Notes: generated by a model from the letters alone, not told the origin. A stretch of DNA of 63,172 bases from Ureibacillus chungkukjangi (GCF_003217295.1 NZ_QJTJ01000020.1:1-63172), one strand, 5' to 3'; counted from the stretch's first letter, positions 8,788 to 20,435 are shown. Numbers and translations: made by a program.

Positions 8788-9933
8788 ATGAAGAAAATCA
8801 GCTTATTAGGAGCAACAGGTTCGATTGGGATACAAACCATTGATATATTGTTGAACAATCCAGAGAGTTTTCAGCTTGTTGCATTATCTTCAGGGAAAAA
8901 CATCGAAAAAACTCGTGAAATTATCTCTCAGCTAAATCCAGAGCTTGTTTCTGTACAAGATGAACAGGATGCAGTTGCACTGGCAAAAGAGTTTCCACAA
9001 ATCCATTTCACATTCGGAGCTAAGGGACTAGTAGAGGTTGCAACACACCCAGATTCTACAGTTCTTGTGAATGCTGTTCTAGGAAGTGTGGGTCTAGAAT
9101 CTACTTTAGCTGCAATACGAATGTCTAAAACGATTGCGATTGCTAATAAAGAAACATTAGTAACTGCAGGTCATTTAGTAATGGCAGAAGCAAAAAAATA
9201 TAACGCACCGATTCTACCTGTGGATAGTGAGCATTCCGCGCTATTCCAATCTATGAATGGTGAAAATCCAAAGCAAATCGAAAGACTGATCCTAACAGCA
9301 TCAGGTGGTTCATTCCGTGACAAAACGCGTGAGGAACTAAAGAATGTAACAGTTAAAGATGCATTGAATCATCCAAACTGGTCAATGGGTGCTAAAATCA
9401 CGATTGATTCTGCAACGATGATGAACAAAGGCTTAGAAGTTATTGAAGCAAATGTATTATTTGATATGCCTTTTGATAGAATTGATGTTTTATTACATAA
9501 AGAAAGTATTATTCATTCTCTAGTTGAGTATCATGATACAAGTGTCATTGCGCAGCTTGGGACACCGGATATGCGTGTACCAATCCAATATGCACTAAGC
9601 TATCCAGATCGACTGCCACTTGTTGAAGGTACTCGATTAGATTTAGCGAAGATTGGACAACTCAATTTTAGAGAAGTAGACTTTGATCGATTCCGCGCTT
9701 TAAAGCTTGCTTATGATGCTGGACGAGCAGGTGGCACGATGCTAACAGCAATGAATGCAGCTAACGAGGCGGCTGTAGGTTTATTCCTGCAAGAAAAAAT
9801 CACTTTCCTTCAAATTGAAGAGATTATTGAACAAATTATGAATAATCATCATAATATTCTAGCTCCAGATTTAGAAACTATATTGCATGTAGATACCGAA
9901 ACAAGAAAATCAGTAGAGAGCATGGTAAAATAG
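8788..9933 (+). CDS. dxr: 1-deoxy-D-xylulose 5-phosphate reductoisomerase
   Basis: NADPH-dependent second step of the MEP isoprenoid pathway, feeding precursors to UppS two genes upstream. The 381-residue product begins with the dinucleotide-binding motif [12 protein letters not shown] and carries the metal/substrate region ([10 protein letters not shown]), [10 protein letters not shown] and MNAANEAAV. The 56-nt gap after cdsA has no terminator, and the ribosome binding site is the weak GAAGGGAAG 13-21 nt from the ATG. Confidence 0.97.
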   Translation: MKKISLLGATGSIGIQTIDILLNNPESFQLVALSSGKNIEKTREIISQLNPELVSVQDEQDAVALAKEFPQIHFTFGAKGLVEVATHPDSTVLVNAVLGSVGLESTLAAIRMSKTIAIANKETLVTAGHLVMAEAKKYNAPILPVDSEHSALFQSMNGENPKQIERLILTASGGSFRDKTREELKNVTVKDALNHPNWSMGAKITIDSATMMNKGLEVIEANVLFDMPFDRIDVLLHKESIIHSLVEYHDTSVIAQLGTPDMRVPIQYALSYPDRLPLVEGTRLDLAKIGQLNFREVDFDRFRALKLAYDAGRAGGTMLTAMNAANEAAVGLFLQEKITFLQIEEIIEQIMNNHHNILAPDLETILHVDTETRKSVESMVK

Positions 9934-9982
9934 AGAGTACAAGCATAGAATAAGTTAACTTGCACTTTGAAGGTGGGATGAT

Positions 9983-11242
9983 ATGCAAACAGTTATAGCA
10001 TTTATCGTTGTTTTCGGCTCCCTAGTATTCTTCCATGAGCTTGGGCATTTCATTTTTGCAAAACGCGCAGGGATTTTAGTTCGTGAGTTTGCAATTGGAA
10101 TGGGTCCGAAAATCTTTGGAATGATGAAAGGTGAAACGTTATATACACTTCGTTTACTGCCTATCGGTGGTTATGTCCGAATGGCGGGGGAAGATACCGA
10201 CTCAGTAGAGCTTCAGCCAGGATATCGAGTAGGTTTAATCCTAAACAAAAATAACGAAGCCGAAAAAATTTACTTGAATCAAAATGTACAAAATCCAAAT
10301 GTTCTATTTTTGGAAGTAGAACGTGCCGACCTTGAAAAAGGGCTATGGATTGAAGGGTACGACGAGGACGATCAATTTGTTAGAATCAATTTATCTAGAA
10401 AAGCGTCGATTATTGAAAATGGCACTGAAACATTAATCGCACCATATGATCGTCAATTTAATTCAAAAACGGTTGGGCAGCGAGCAATGGCTATCTTCGC
10501 TGGGCCGCTCTTCAACTTTATTTTAGCATTCTTCGTATTTGCTTTTATCGCCTTGATGCAGGGTGTTCCTACCTACGAGCCAATCATTCATGATGTAGTA
10601 GATAATGGACCGGCAGAGACTGCTGGTATGAAAGCTGGCGATTATGTAAAAGCAATCGATGGACAACCTGTTGAAGACTGGCAGCAGCTATCCGGCACTG
10701 TTCAAGAAAAACCAGGTGAGCAGCTAACGCTTATCGTGGAACGTGATGGACAAAATATCGAGCTGAAAATGACGCCAGACACCCTTGTGGAAAGCGGTAA
10801 GGAATACGGACAAATTGGTGTTATGTACCAAAGTCCAGTGGAGAAAAATCCACTAAAAGCAATCGTTTTCGGTGTCACGCAAACATATGATTACACTGTT
10901 CTTATTTTAGGTCTATTAGGCGACTTAATTACAGGTCAATTCACAATTGACGCCCTTTCTGGTCCAGTAGGCATCTACAAGGCAACAGAAACAGTTGCCC
11001 AATATGGTATCTATAACTTAATGAACTGGGCAGCAGTCCTAAGCATTAACTTAGGTATCATGAACCTATTGCCACTACCTGCACTAGATGGAGGAAGATT
11101 ATTATTCTTCGGTATCGAAGCACTACGCGGCAAACCAGTAGACCGTCAAAAAGAAGGCCTCGTTCACTTTGTAGGTATCGTACTACTAATGATCCTTATG
11201 GTAGTCGTAACATGGAATGATATACAGAGATTCTTCTTTTAG
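9983..11242 (+). CDS. rseP: RseP/RasP site-2 zinc metalloprotease
   Basis: Intramembrane protease that cleaves anti-sigma factors and remnant signal peptides. The 419-residue product has HELGH (residues 18-22) in the first membrane helix, a PDZ domain at about 195-270, and the second catalytic motif around Asp369 in MNLLPLPALDGGRL. Between the first helix and PDZ there is a soluble loop of about 80 residues, as in Bacillus homologues. GGTGGGA precedes ATG 9983. It ends the isoprenoid/lipid operon. Confidence 0.96.
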   Translation: MQTVIAFIVVFGSLVFFHELGHFIFAKRAGILVREFAIGMGPKIFGMMKGETLYTLRLLPIGGYVRMAGEDTDSVELQPGYRVGLILNKNNEAEKIYLNQNVQNPNVLFLEVERADLEKGLWIEGYDEDDQFVRINLSRKASIIENGTETLIAPYDRQFNSKTVGQRAMAIFAGPLFNFILAFFVFAFIALMQGVPTYEPIIHDVVDNGPAETAGMKAGDYVKAIDGQPVEDWQQLSGTVQEKPGEQLTLIVERDGQNIELKMTPDTLVESGKEYGQIGVMYQSPVEKNPLKAIVFGVTQTYDYTVLILGLLGDLITGQFTIDALSGPVGIYKATETVAQYGIYNLMNWAAVLSINLGIMNLLPLPALDGGRLLFFGIEALRGKPVDRQKEGLVHFVGIVLLMILMVVVTWNDIQRFFF

Positions 11243-11295
11243 AGCTGACTGACCCGCGTTCTAAGCAAGTCTAAAACAACCCAAACACGAATTTC

Positions 11296-11349
11296 TTAAC
11301 CTTATTCATTTGTGGTAAAATCCATAGTGAATAAGGTTAACTTTTTTTG
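11296..11349 (+). terminator. terminator after rseP
   Basis: A perfect 13-bp stem, TTAACCTTATTCA (11296-11308) with TGAATAAGGTTAA (11328-11340), is followed by CTTTTTTT. It ends about 45 bp before the second 52-bp array. Confidence 0.9.
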
Positions 11350-11395
11350 CGGATAGTAAAGTTAGATTTAGGGAGATTTACTGAATCATTATGGT

Positions 11396-11895
11396 GATGA
11401 AAGCCATTTTTGAAGGGAATCAGGGTTAAAATGTCTTTCATAAGCAGAATGAAAGCCACTTTTGATAGAAATCTGGCTTGAAATGTCTTTCATAAGCAGG
11501 ATGAAAGCCATTTTTGAAGGGAATCAGGATCGAAATGTCTTTCATAAAGAGAATGAAAGCCACTTTCGATAGAAATCTGGCTGGAAATGTCTTTCATAAA
11601 CAGGATGAAAGCCACTTTTGAAGGGAATCAGGATCGAAATGTCTTTCATAAAGAGAATGAAAGCCATTTTCGATAGAAATCTGGCTGGAAATGTCTTTCA
11701 TAAACAGGATGAAAGCCACTTTAGCTGGAAATCTCGCTGAAAATGTACTTCATCTCCAAGATGAAAGCTACTTTCGATAGAAATCTGACTCAAAATGTAC
11801 TTCATCCCAAAGATGAAAGGCACTTTAGATAAAATTCTAACTAAAAGTGACCTTCATAACCCAGGATGAAAATCTCAGCTAAAGTGTTCATCTCA
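11396..11895. repeat. 52-bp tandem array 2 (about 9.5 units)
   Basis: The RATGAAAG box starts at 11396, 11448, 11500, 11552, 11604, 11656, 11708, 11760, 11812 and 11865: eight exact 52-bp steps and one of 53. Units alternate between two types (GGGAATCAGG versus AGAAATCTGG), giving a 104-bp higher-order period in the centre. Each unit contains the inverted arms ATGAAAG and CTTTCAT, 38 and 14 bp apart in alternation. The last units are degenerate. It lies between rseP and proS. Confidence 0.95.
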
Positions 11896-11959
11896 CTAAA
11901 AAAACCGCTCATGAATGCCGAGTTATTTCAAATTGTGATTTATATTCTAAAATCAACTT

Positions 11960-11989
11960 TTGTAACATTTTTTAAAACTTGGATATTTT
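11960..11989 (+). promoter_or_regulatory. weak candidate promoter for proS
   Basis: TTGTAA (11960-11965), an 18-bp spacer and TATTTT (11984-11989). It is AT-rich enough to arise by chance. There is no T-box signature in this upstream region. Confidence 0.25.
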
Positions 11990-12106
11990 AGGATTTAGGC
12001 TATAAATAATAATCGAAATTTCAATCCAAATAGCAGTTGTACGTACGATGTAACTTCATTGTATGATATGCTAAATATGTGATTTAGAAGAGAAAAGGTG
12101 GAGCAC

Positions 12107-13813
12107 ATGAAACAAAGTTCTACGTTAATTCCTACACTTAGGGATGTACCTTCAGAAATTGAAGTGAAGTCTCACAAAATGCTACTTCGTGCAGGATTCA
12201 TCCGAGAAACGACAAGTGGTGTATATTCCTATTTACCATTAGCTAAACGTGTATTGAACAAATTAGAAAAAATGATTCATCAAGAGATGGAAGCCATTGG
12301 TGCAGTAGAGATTGGTTTGCCTACCTTGCAGCTGCAAGAGAATTTAGAGCAAACTACAAATTTTGCTAGTAGTCGAGATGAAATCTTTCATTTAACAAAC
12401 GAGAACCAACAGAATTTAATACTGGCGCCCTCCTATCAGGAAGCTGTTACAATGTTGCTCGCTGAGGAAAGCCAATCCTATAAAAATTTACCGATTACTT
12501 TTTATCAAATCCAATCAAAATATCGCAATGAAAAACGCAAAACAAATGGCTTGTTGCGAAGTAAAGAATTTTTGATGAAGGATGCCTACTCCTTCCATGC
12601 AAATGAGGAGAGTTTAGAGGCTTCCTTTAATGAAATAATCCAAATCTATTCGAATTTATTTAGTAAGCTAGGCTTGCATTATGAAATAATCGATGCAAAT
12701 CCAGGAGCTGCAAATGGTGCTATTGCAAAGGAATTTATCGTTGCTTCTGAGGCTGGTGAAACAATCGTTGCCTATTCAGATGATTCTAGATTTGCGGCAA
12801 ATATCGAAGTGGCACAGGTTGTAAATGAGTTTAGCCCTTCAGAGCTGCCAATCAAACCATTGGAAAAATTCGAAGCACCTAACTTGAAAACGATAGAAGA
12901 AGTTTGCACATTTTTTAATATAGAAGAAAGCAATTATATTAAATCTTTCGTATTTAAGGTGGATGGTGATTTTGTCGTTGTATTGACACGTGGAGATCAT
13001 CAGGTAAACCCTTATAAACTACAGAATGTTTTAAAGGCTACGTCAATTTCATTAGCAACTGAAGATGAGGTGCAAGAGCTTTTAGGCTGCAAGCTAGAAT
13101 CGGTTGGCCCCATAAAGCTGCCTATCGATGTGAAGGTTATTGCAGATTATGCAATTCAATCCATTCGAGGTGGAGTGGCTGGAGCGAACGAAGAGGGCTA
13201 TTACTATACGAATGTTTCGCCTGAACGAGATTTTGCTATCAGTATGTATGAGGACATCAGATATATCAGAGAAGGGGATCCTTCACCTGATGGACAAGGA
13301 ACAATTCTCTTTAAAAGAGGAATCGAAATAGGCAAGATTTGCAAACTAGGTGTTAGTGTATCAGAACAATTTAATGCTAGCTTTACTGATGAAAATGGAC
13401 AATCTCAAGCCATTTTCATGAACAGCTTCCATCTAGGTATTTCAAGAATATTAGCTGTAATGGCTGAAAACTATCAGGATGACAGCGGTTTTTATTGGCC
13501 AAAACCGATTTCGCCATATGACCTTCATCTGTTACCGGTCGATCGAGAAGATGAAGTGCAATTTAATTTGGCATTAGAACTCTACAATATATTAACCTTC
13601 TATCAGTTTGAGGTGCTATTTGATGATCGTGACGAAATGGCAGAAGATAAATTTACAGATGCAGACTTAATCGGTCTACCAGTCCGCATTAAGGTAGGCA
13701 AACGTGCAAGCGAAGGCATCGTAGAAGTCAAAATCAGAAGCACTGGTGATACCTACGAGTGGGCAAAAGAAGAACTAATCGACCACTTAAATGAACTTTT
13801 TAGAACGAATTAA
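12107..13813 (+). CDS. proS: Divergent prolyl-tRNA synthetase (ProS type 2 architecture)
   Basis: Class II aminoacyl-tRNA synthetase fold in the usual Bacillales slot between rseP and polC. The 568 residues align along the whole bacterial ProRS: catalytic core, inserted editing-like domain (about residues 240-390) and C-terminal anticodon domain. Active-site motifs are unusual. The family's G-[PA]-THEE motif is APSYQEA here, so residues 109 and 111 are Ser and Gln rather than Thr and Glu. SHEF/THEF is AKEF, and motif 3 is NSFHLGISR instead of GCYGIGVSR. Motif 2 Arg140 is retained (YRNEKRK). ATG 12107 follows AAAGGTGGAG. It could be a working divergent enzyme or a paralogue with another role. 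Confidence 0.85.
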   Translation: MKQSSTLIPTLRDVPSEIEVKSHKMLLRAGFIRETTSGVYSYLPLAKRVLNKLEKMIHQEMEAIGAVEIGLPTLQLQENLEQTTNFASSRDEIFHLTNENQQNLILAPSYQEAVTMLLAEESQSYKNLPITFYQIQSKYRNEKRKTNGLLRSKEFLMKDAYSFHANEESLEASFNEIIQIYSNLFSKLGLHYEIIDANPGAANGAIAKEFIVASEAGETIVAYSDDSRFAANIEVAQVVNEFSPSELPIKPLEKFEAPNLKTIEEVCTFFNIEESNYIKSFVFKVDGDFVVVLTRGDHQVNPYKLQNVLKATSISLATEDEVQELLGCKLESVGPIKLPIDVKVIADYAIQSIRGGVAGANEEGYYYTNVSPERDFAISMYEDIRYIREGDPSPDGQGTILFKRGIEIGKICKLGVSVSEQFNASFTDENGQSQAIFMNSFHLGISRILAVMAENYQDDSGFYWPKPISPYDLHLLPVDREDEVQFNLALELYNILTFYQFEVLFDDRDEMAEDKFTDADLIGLPVRIKVGKRASEGIVEVKIRSTGDTYEWAKEELIDHLNELFRTN

Positions 13814-13948
13814 TTTATTATACTTATGAAATCCAAAATAGGCTTCTATTTAAGACGTCGCGAGCCTACCACGTAAGATCAGTATATCCAGAAGTTTAAG
13901 GAGAAATAACAAATTTGAGCGGGCCTTCACAAAAGCACAAAGACAAAT

Positions 13949-13982
13949 CGATTTTCGTAAACTTACGAAAATCGTATTTTTT
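13949..13982 (+). terminator. terminator after proS
   Basis: CGATTTTCGT pairs with ACGAAAATCG (13965-13974) across a short loop, followed by TATTTTTT. Confidence 0.82.
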
Positions 13983-14027
13983 CGGGTAGCGACTAGCATT
14001 ACAAATATTAAACAGGTGGTGAGTAAA

Positions 14028-17000
14028 ATGGTAGACAACCAAGAAGCAAGAGAACGATTTTTAACGCTATTACAACAGCTCCAACTAACAGAAGATGTCT
14101 ACATGTCTTTTTTTGAAAAAGGTGAGCTTACTCGACTAACCGTCCATAAAAAAAATCGTGTCTGGTGTTTTGCCATTCAACTAGAAAATATCTTGCCCTT
14201 CCAATTGTACCAACTATTCCGTACAAGAATGGCCGAGCAGTTTTCACATATTGCCCAAGCCTCCATCACAATTGAGGCTAGAAACCCTGTAGTGACGGAG
14301 CAGTTGATTACAGATTATTGGTTATCAGCAGTGGAGCAGCTAGACGCATCACCTCCAGTGAAAAATCGTTTAGTCTCACAAATTCCAAAATGGACAGGGA
14401 ATAAATTAGTAGTTTCTTGTATGGCCGAAATGGAACAGCTGACACTAAAAGCAAAATACGTGCAGAAAATTGTAGATGCCTATGAGACACTTGGCTTCCC
14501 TCAGTTTTCGGTAGACTTCCAATTAGTTGAAGCAACAGACGAGATGAAGGAAGAACAGCAGCAATATATTGAGAAACGTCAGCTAGAGGAAGCTGAGCTT
14601 GCGAGAAAAGCAATGGAAGACTTCCAAAGTCGTGAGAAAGCGAAAACGGATAATCCAGATTCAGTTGCAAGCAGTGGACCATTCCAGCTTGGGAACCTTA
14701 TCAAGGATACAGATGTTATGGAAATTCGCCGCGTAGTAGAAGAAGAGCGTCGCGTTGTTCTTGAAGGATTTGTATTTGCTGTAGACATCAAGGAGCTAAG
14801 AAGTGGACGCTCCCTTCTAGAGCTGAAAATGACCGACTATACAGATTCAATCATGGTGAAAATGTTCTCTCGTGATAAAGAAGATGCTGAACGCATGGCA
14901 CAGCTGAAAAAAGGTATGTGGGTTAAAGTTCGCGGAGCAGTTCAAAACGATACCTTCGTCCGCGATTTAGTTGTAATGGCTCAGGATATCAACGAGGTCT
15001 TCAAGGAATCACGTAAGGACACAGCACCAGAGGGAGAAAAACGGGTCGAGCTTCATTTACATACACCAATGAGTCAAATGGATGCCGTAACGCCAATTGA
15101 ACAGCTAGTAGGACAAGCTGCAAAATGGGGTCATCCGGCAATAGCCATTACAGACCATGCTGTTGCACAAGGCTTCCCAGATGCCTATGCAGCAGGTAAA
15201 AAGCATGGCATTAAGATTATTTATGGGATTGAAGCCAATTTAGTTGATGATGGGGCACTGATTGCTTATGCAGAGCAGCATATCGAACTTGATGATGCAA
15301 CCTTTGTCGTATTCGACGTAGAGACAACAGGTCTTTCAACTGCATACGATACGATTATTGAGCTTGCTGCTGTTAAGATTAAGGAAGGAAAAGTAATCGA
15401 CAAATTCGAACGCTTTGCTAATCCTCACAGACCTTTAACAGCCAAAATTATCGAGCTTACTCATATTACGGACGACATGCTTACAAATGCACCAGAAGTC
15501 GACCAAGTTGTAACAGAGTTTAAGGAATTCATTGGGGAGTCAATCGTTGTAGCCCACAATGCCTCCTTTGATATGGGCTTCTTATATACAGCCTATGAAA
15601 AAGCGGGGATTCAAGGGGTAACCCACCCAGTTATCGATACTTTAGAATTATCAAGATTCCTTAACCCTACATTAAAAAGTCATCGTTTAAATACCTTATG
15701 TAAACGATATGGTATCGAACTAACTCAGCATCACCGTGCCATCTATGATACAGAGGCGACAGGTGAGCTAATGCTGCATCTATTAAAGGATGCAAAAGAG
15801 GATCATGGCATTTATTATCATGATGAATTTAATAACCAAATCAATCGAGATGAAAGCTATAAACAGTCTCGTCCATATCACTGTACGATTTTAGCGGTCG
15901 ACAATGATGGATTAAAAAACTTATTTAAGCTAATTACAATTGCCCATACACAAACCTATCACCGTGTACCGCGTATTCGCCGTTCTGATTTAACGAAGCA
16001 TCGACAAGGACTAATCGTAGGTTCTGGCTGTAATAACGGTGAATTGTTTGAAACGATGATGAACAAATCAAGTGACCAGGCTGAAAAGGTAGCGCGATTC
16101 TATGATTATATCGAAGTTCAACCTAAGCCAGTCTACGCACCTTTAATAGAGGGTGGCGTTATTCATGATGAATGGAATCTAGAGGATATCATACGCAAAT
16201 TAGTGAAGCTTGGGAAGCGTATGGAAAAACCTGTTGTTGCAACAGGGAATGTTCACTATCTAAATGAAAATGATGGGGTATTCCGTCAAATCTTAGTCGG
16301 CTCGCAAGGTGGGGCAAATCCACTAAATCGTTACAAATTGCCAGCAGTGCATTTCCGTACAACAAATGAAATGCTTGCTGAATTCGACTTTTTAGGGCCG
16401 GATTTAGCTAAAGAGATTGTGGTAACGAATCCACAAAAAATTGCTGATATGATTGGTGACGTAAAGCCAATTAAGGACGACCTTTATACACCAAAAATTG
16501 AAGGCTCTGATGATGAAGTAACGAATTTAACTTACGAAATGGCGCACCGTATTTATGGGGAAGAGCTACCAGAAATCGTACAGGCTCGTATTGAAAAAGA
16601 ACTGAAATCGATCTTAGGTAACGGATTCGGCGTAATTTACTTAATCTCCGCTAAGCTCGTTAAAAAGTCTCTAGCAGATGGGTATCTAGTTGGTTCACGT
16701 GGATCTGTAGGGTCTTCGCTAGTTGCGACCTTCATGGAAATTACAGAAGTAAACCCATTACCACCACATTACATTTGTCCGAGCTGTAAAAACGTTGAGT
16801 TCTTTGATGATGGTTCTGTTGGTAGTGGCTTCGACTTACCGAATAAGGAGTGCCCGAAGTGTGGTACAGGGTACAAAAAAGATGGACAGGATATTCCCTT
16901 TGAAACCTTCCTTGGGTTTAAAGGAGACAAGGTTCCCGATATCGATTTAAACTTCTCGGGAGAATATCAGCCACAAGCCCATAATTATACAAAGGAACTG

Positions 17001-18356
17001 TTCGGAGAAGACTATGTATTCCGTGCGGGTACAATTGGTACTGTTGCCGAAAAAACGGCATATGGCTACGTAAAAGGCTACACAACTGATAATAATCTTA
17101 CCATTCGGGGAGCAGAGGTTGACCGTCTTGTACAAGGCTGTACAGGAGTAAAACGTACAACTGGTCAGCATCCAGGTGGGATTATCGTAGTACCTGATTA
17201 TATGGACATCTATGATTTTACACCGGTGCAATTCCCGGCAGATGCGCAGGATTCTGAATGGAAGACTACCCATTTTGACTTCCACTCCATCCATGATAAC
17301 GTGTTAAAGCTTGATATACTGGGACACGATGATCCGACTGTGATCAGGATGCTTCAGGATTTATCTGGTATTGATCCGAAAACAATCCCAACTGATGATC
17401 CAGAAGTTATGAAAATCTACTCCACACCAGAATCTCTTGGTGTAACGGTAGAACAAATAGGCACAAAAACGGGTACTTTGGGGATTCCTGAGTTTGGTAC
17501 ACGATTTGTTCGACAAATGCTTGAGGACACAAAGCCTTCTACATTTAGTGAGCTTGTCCAAATTTCTGGTTTATCCCATGGGACAGACGTTTGGCTAGGA
17601 AATGCCCAGGAATTAATCCATAACGGAACCTGTGTACTTTCAGAGGTTATCGGTTGTCGTGATGATATTATGGTGTACTTAATCTATCAGGGACTAGAAC
17701 CAAGCTTTGCCTTTAAAATAATGGAGTCTGTGCGTAAAGGGAAGGGCTTATCAGAGGATATGGAAGCAGAAATGCGTGCTCAAAGCGTGCCGGAATGGTA
17801 TATCGATTCATGTAAGAAGATTAAATACATGTTCCCGAAAGCCCATGCCGCTGCCTATGTATTGATGGCCGTACGTATTGCCTGGTTTAAAGTACATCAT
17901 CCGATTCTTTATTACGCAGCATACTTTACTGTTCGTGCGAGTGACTTTGATTTAATCGCCATGACACAGGGCTCAGCAATGATTCGCTCACGTATTGATG
18001 ATATTAATGTAAAAGGTTTAGATGCTTCGAAAAAGGAAAAGGATTTAATGACGGTATTGGAGCTTGCCTTAGAAATGTGCGAGCGCGGGATGAGCTTCCA
18101 AAAGGTAGACCTGTATCGCTCTCAGGCAAGTGAGTTTATCATTGAAGGCAATACATTAATTCCACCTTTTGATGCAATTCCTGGTCTAGGTACAAACGTT
18201 GCAAAAGCAATCGTTGCAGCAAGGAAAGACGGAGAGTTCTTATCTAAAGAGGATTTACAGCAGCGTGGTAGAGTATCGAAATCTCTTATCGAGTATATGG
18301 ATACACTAGGCTGCTTAGAAGGTCTACCGGATGCAAACCAATTATCATTGTTCTAA
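14028..18356 (+). CDS. polC: DNA polymerase III alpha subunit, PolC type (with proofreading exonuclease)
   Basis: Main leading-strand replicative polymerase of Firmicutes. The 1442-residue product has an N-terminal domain, an OB fold (about 235-330), a PHP domain starting at HLHTP (about 342) that is split by a DEDD 3'-5' exonuclease ([12 protein letters not shown], about 425), a four-cysteine zinc finger (CPSC...CPKC, about 917-945), and the catalytic palm ([14 protein letters not shown], about 970). It ends with a NQLSLF-type beta-clamp-binding tail. ATG 14028 follows GGTGGTGAG. Confidence 0.98.
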   Translation: MVDNQEARERFLTLLQQLQLTEDVYMSFFEKGELTRLTVHKKNRVWCFAIQLENILPFQLYQLFRTRMAEQFSHIAQASITIEARNPVVTEQLITDYWLSAVEQLDASPPVKNRLVSQIPKWTGNKLVVSCMAEMEQLTLKAKYVQKIVDAYETLGFPQFSVDFQLVEATDEMKEEQQQYIEKRQLEEAELARKAMEDFQSREKAKTDNPDSVASSGPFQLGNLIKDTDVMEIRRVVEEERRVVLEGFVFAVDIKELRSGRSLLELKMTDYTDSIMVKMFSRDKEDAERMAQLKKGMWVKVRGAVQNDTFVRDLVVMAQDINEVFKESRKDTAPEGEKRVELHLHTPMSQMDAVTPIEQLVGQAAKWGHPAIAITDHAVAQGFPDAYAAGKKHGIKIIYGIEANLVDDGALIAYAEQHIELDDATFVVFDVETTGLSTAYDTIIELAAVKIKEGKVIDKFERFANPHRPLTAKIIELTHITDDMLTNAPEVDQVVTEFKEFIGESIVVAHNASFDMGFLYTAYEKAGIQGVTHPVIDTLELSRFLNPTLKSHRLNTLCKRYGIELTQHHRAIYDTEATGELMLHLLKDAKEDHGIYYHDEFNNQINRDESYKQSRPYHCTILAVDNDGLKNLFKLITIAHTQTYHRVPRIRRSDLTKHRQGLIVGSGCNNGELFETMMNKSSDQAEKVARFYDYIEVQPKPVYAPLIEGGVIHDEWNLEDIIRKLVKLGKRMEKPVVATGNVHYLNENDGVFRQILVGSQGGANPLNRYKLPAVHFRTTNEMLAEFDFLGPDLAKEIVVTNPQKIADMIGDVKPIKDDLYTPKIEGSDDEVTNLTYEMAHRIYGEELPEIVQARIEKELKSILGNGFGVIYLISAKLVKKSLADGYLVGSRGSVGSSLVATFMEITEVNPLPPHYICPSCKNVEFFDDGSVGSGFDLPNKECPKCGTGYKKDGQDIPFETFLGFKGDKVPDIDLNFSGEYQPQAHNYTKELFGEDYVFRAGTIGTVAEKTAYGYVKGYTTDNNLTIRGAEVDRLVQGCTGVKRTTGQHPGGIIVVPDYMDIYDFTPVQFPADAQDSEWKTTHFDFHSIHDNVLKLDILGHDDPTVIRMLQDLSGIDPKTIPTDDPEVMKIYSTPESLGVTVEQIGTKTGTLGIPEFGTRFVRQMLEDTKPSTFSELVQISGLSHGTDVWLGNAQELIHNGTCVLSEVIGCRDDIMVYLIYQGLEPSFAFKIMESVRKGKGLSEDMEAEMRAQSVPEWYIDSCKKIKYMFPKAHAAAYVLMAVRIAWFKVHHPILYYAAYFTVRASDFDLIAMTQGSAMIRSRIDDINVKGLDASKKEKDLMTVLELALEMCERGMSFQKVDLYRSQASEFIIEGNTLIPPFDAIPGLGTNVAKAIVAARKDGEFLSKEDLQQRGRVSKSLIEYMDTLGCLEGLPDANQLSLF

Positions 18357-18466
18357 AAGAGAGCTGATAATGTGTATTACCATTTATGTAACACATTTGC
18401 GTAAATTTGCATTAAGTTAGAAATTGTGCTATTGTAATGGTAATAATTTGTTGATAGTTTTGCAGC

Positions 18467-18497
18467 AAAAGAGTGGGGCTTTTCCCGCTCTTTTCTG
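18467..18497 (+). terminator. terminator after polC
   Basis: AAAAGAGTGGG (18467-18477) pairs with CCCGCTCTTTT (18484-18494), with one G-U pair. The T-run is part of the 3' arm. Confidence 0.82.
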
Positions 18498-18545
18498 TTG
18501 TTACGCTTATTCAAATTTTTTTACCATCAAATTCGGTACTTTCTC

Positions 18546-18580
18546 AAATTTCACCATGTCCTGGTGGAATTTCTGTTTTT
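18546..18580 (+). terminator. possible second hairpin/terminator before rimP
   Basis: AAATTTCACCA (18546-18556) pairs with TGGTGGAATTT (18562-18572), followed by CTGTTTTT. It may be a back-up terminator of polC or a leader attenuator. Confidence 0.5.
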
Positions 18581-18718
18581 ATACTGATTGAGATTTAAAA
18601 TCCAGAGAACAATTAGTATAAAAAAAGCATAAAATCTCATCTTTTAGTGAAATTTTAGTTTATATAAACCGATTTTTTGTGAAAAAAAGGCAAGAGACAA
18701 TTACGTTGGGAGGATACT

Positions 18719-19195
18719 ATGAGCAAAGTAACGTCAGTAATTGAAGAACTTGTTACGCCAATTGTTGAAGAGTTGAACCTTGAACTTGTCGAAATTGAGT
18801 TTTTAAAAGAAGGACGCAACTGGTTCCTTCGTGTATATATTGATACACCAGAAGGCGGCATTGATATTGAACAATGTGCACTCGTTAGTGAGCGAGTAAG
18901 TGAAATTCTGGATGAAAAAGACCCAATCGAGCAAAACTACTACTTAGAGGTTTCTTCACCAGGTGCTGAACGACCATTGAAAAAAGAATCAGACTTTGAA
19001 AAATCAGTAGGCAAATTTATCTATGTGAAAACATATGAGCCCATAAAAGATATGAAAGAATTCCAAGGCTATCTAAGATCATATACTAGTGAAGGCTTAG
19101 AGCTAGAAGTTCGTATTAAAACACGTAAATTAACTGTTTTTATTGAAAATGAAAAAATCGCAAAAGCACGACTTGCTATCGATTTTTCATCATAA
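18719..19195 (+). CDS. rimP: Ribosome maturation factor RimP
   Basis: Assists 30S subunit maturation. The 158-residue product contains the YLEVSSPGAERPLKKESDF motif typical of the N-terminal RimP domain, followed by a C-terminal beta-barrel domain. GGGAGG lies 6 nt upstream of ATG 18719. It is the first gene of the rimP-nusA-ylxR-ylxQ-infB-ylxP group in its classic order. Confidence 0.96.
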   Translation: MSKVTSVIEELVTPIVEELNLELVEIEFLKEGRNWFLRVYIDTPEGGIDIEQCALVSERVSEILDEKDPIEQNYYLEVSSPGAERPLKKESDFEKSVGKFIYVKTYEPIKDMKEFQGYLRSYTSEGLELEVRIKTRKLTVFIENEKIAKARLAIDFSS

Positions 19196-19217
19196 CTGAA
19201 TATTAGGAGTGAACAAA

Positions 19218-20369
19218 ATGAGTAGTGATTTACTAGATGCTTTAACTGCTCTGGAGCAACAAAAGGGTATTTCAAGAGAAGTAATAGTTGAAGCAATCGA
19301 AGCTGCATTAGTAACTGCATACAAACGAAACTTTAATCAAGCACAGAATGTACGTGTAGATTTAAACTTAGATAACGGTTCAATGCTAGTTTATTCTCGT
19401 AAAGATGTAGTAGAGGAAGTTGAAGATGATCGTCTTCAAATTGCTCTAGAGGATGCAAAAGACATTAACCCTGCCTATGAAATTGGGGACGTACTAGAAC
19501 AAGAGGTAACGCCTCGTAACTTTGGACGTATTGCTGCTCAAACAGCAAAACAAGTGGTAACACAACGAGTTCGTGAAGCAGAGCGCGGCATTATTTACGA
19601 AGAATACGTAGATCGTACTGATGATATTGTAAATGGTACAATCGAGCGTCAAGATGCTCGTAACATCTATGTGAGCTTAGGTAAAGTTGAGGCTGCATTA
19701 CCTGTGAATGAACAAATCCAAGGTGAAGTATATCGACCACAAAGCCGCGTACGTGTTTATATTACAAAAGTTGAGCGTACAACACGCGGACCTCAAGTAA
19801 TTGTTTCTCGCACACATCCAGGATTACTTCGCAGACTTTTCGAAATGGAAGTTCCAGAAATTTTCGAGGGTATCGTCGAAATCAAATCAATCGCTCGTGA
19901 GGCTGGAGATCGCTCTAAGATTTCTGTATTCGCTCACAACCCAGAAATTGATGCAGTAGGTGCTTGTGTAGGTGCTAAGGGTGCCCGTGTACAAAATATT
20001 GTTAACGAGTTAAATGGTGAAAAGATTGACATCGTAGAATGGTCAGAGGATCCAATCGTCTTTGTGGCAAATGCTTTAAGCCCTTCAAAAGTGCTTGATG
20101 TAATTGTAAACGAAGAAGAAAAATCTACAACGGTTGTTGTACCAGACTATCAATTATCACTAGCTATCGGAAAACGTGGACAAAATGCACGTCTTGCAGC
20201 GAAATTAACAGGCTGGAAAATCGATATTAAGAGTGAAACAGACGCACGTGAAGCAGGAATTTATCCAAACGAGTCAAGTCGTTTTGTTCCAGTGGAAGAG
20301 GCGAACAATGATAGTGATTTCTATGATGAAGATGTAACATATGATCTTTATCAAGACGACGAAGAATAA
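19218..20369 (+). CDS. nusA: Transcription termination/antitermination factor NusA
   Basis: RNA polymerase-binding factor that modulates pausing and termination. The 383-residue product comprises the N-terminal RNAP-binding domain (residues about 1-125), an S1 domain (about 135-200) and two KH domains ([18 protein letters not shown] and [19 protein letters not shown]), then a short acidic tail. It lacks the C-terminal AR repeats of proteobacteria, as usual in Bacillales. ATG 19218 sits 8 nt after GGAG; GTG 19209 overlaps that site. Confidence 0.97.
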   Translation: MSSDLLDALTALEQQKGISREVIVEAIEAALVTAYKRNFNQAQNVRVDLNLDNGSMLVYSRKDVVEEVEDDRLQIALEDAKDINPAYEIGDVLEQEVTPRNFGRIAAQTAKQVVTQRVREAERGIIYEEYVDRTDDIVNGTIERQDARNIYVSLGKVEAALPVNEQIQGEVYRPQSRVRVYITKVERTTRGPQVIVSRTHPGLLRRLFEMEVPEIFEGIVEIKSIAREAGDRSKISVFAHNPEIDAVGACVGAKGARVQNIVNELNGEKIDIVEWSEDPIVFVANALSPSKVLDVIVNEEEKSTTVVVPDYQLSLAIGKRGQNARLAAKLTGWKIDIKSETDAREAGIYPNESSRFVPVEEANNDSDFYDEDVTYDLYQDDEE

Positions 20370-20435
20370 GCTAGAAGCTATAAAGCGTAAATATGGTTAA
20401 GGAATGTGCTTAATCATAAGGGAAGGTGAATTCTT

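Larger units (their letters stand above)
18357..18718. other. intergenic region between polC and rimP
   Basis: It holds a strong terminator, then a second hairpin with a weak T-tract (18546-18580), and a TATTACCATT/AATGGTAATA inverted pair flanking the first 70 bases. The rest is AT-rich. A rimP operon promoter must lie here, but no candidate stands out. Confidence 0.4.

Noticed and set aside
11896-12106. T-box leader for proS
   Set aside because: No T-box core (AGGGTGG-type) sequence or antiterminator is visible.
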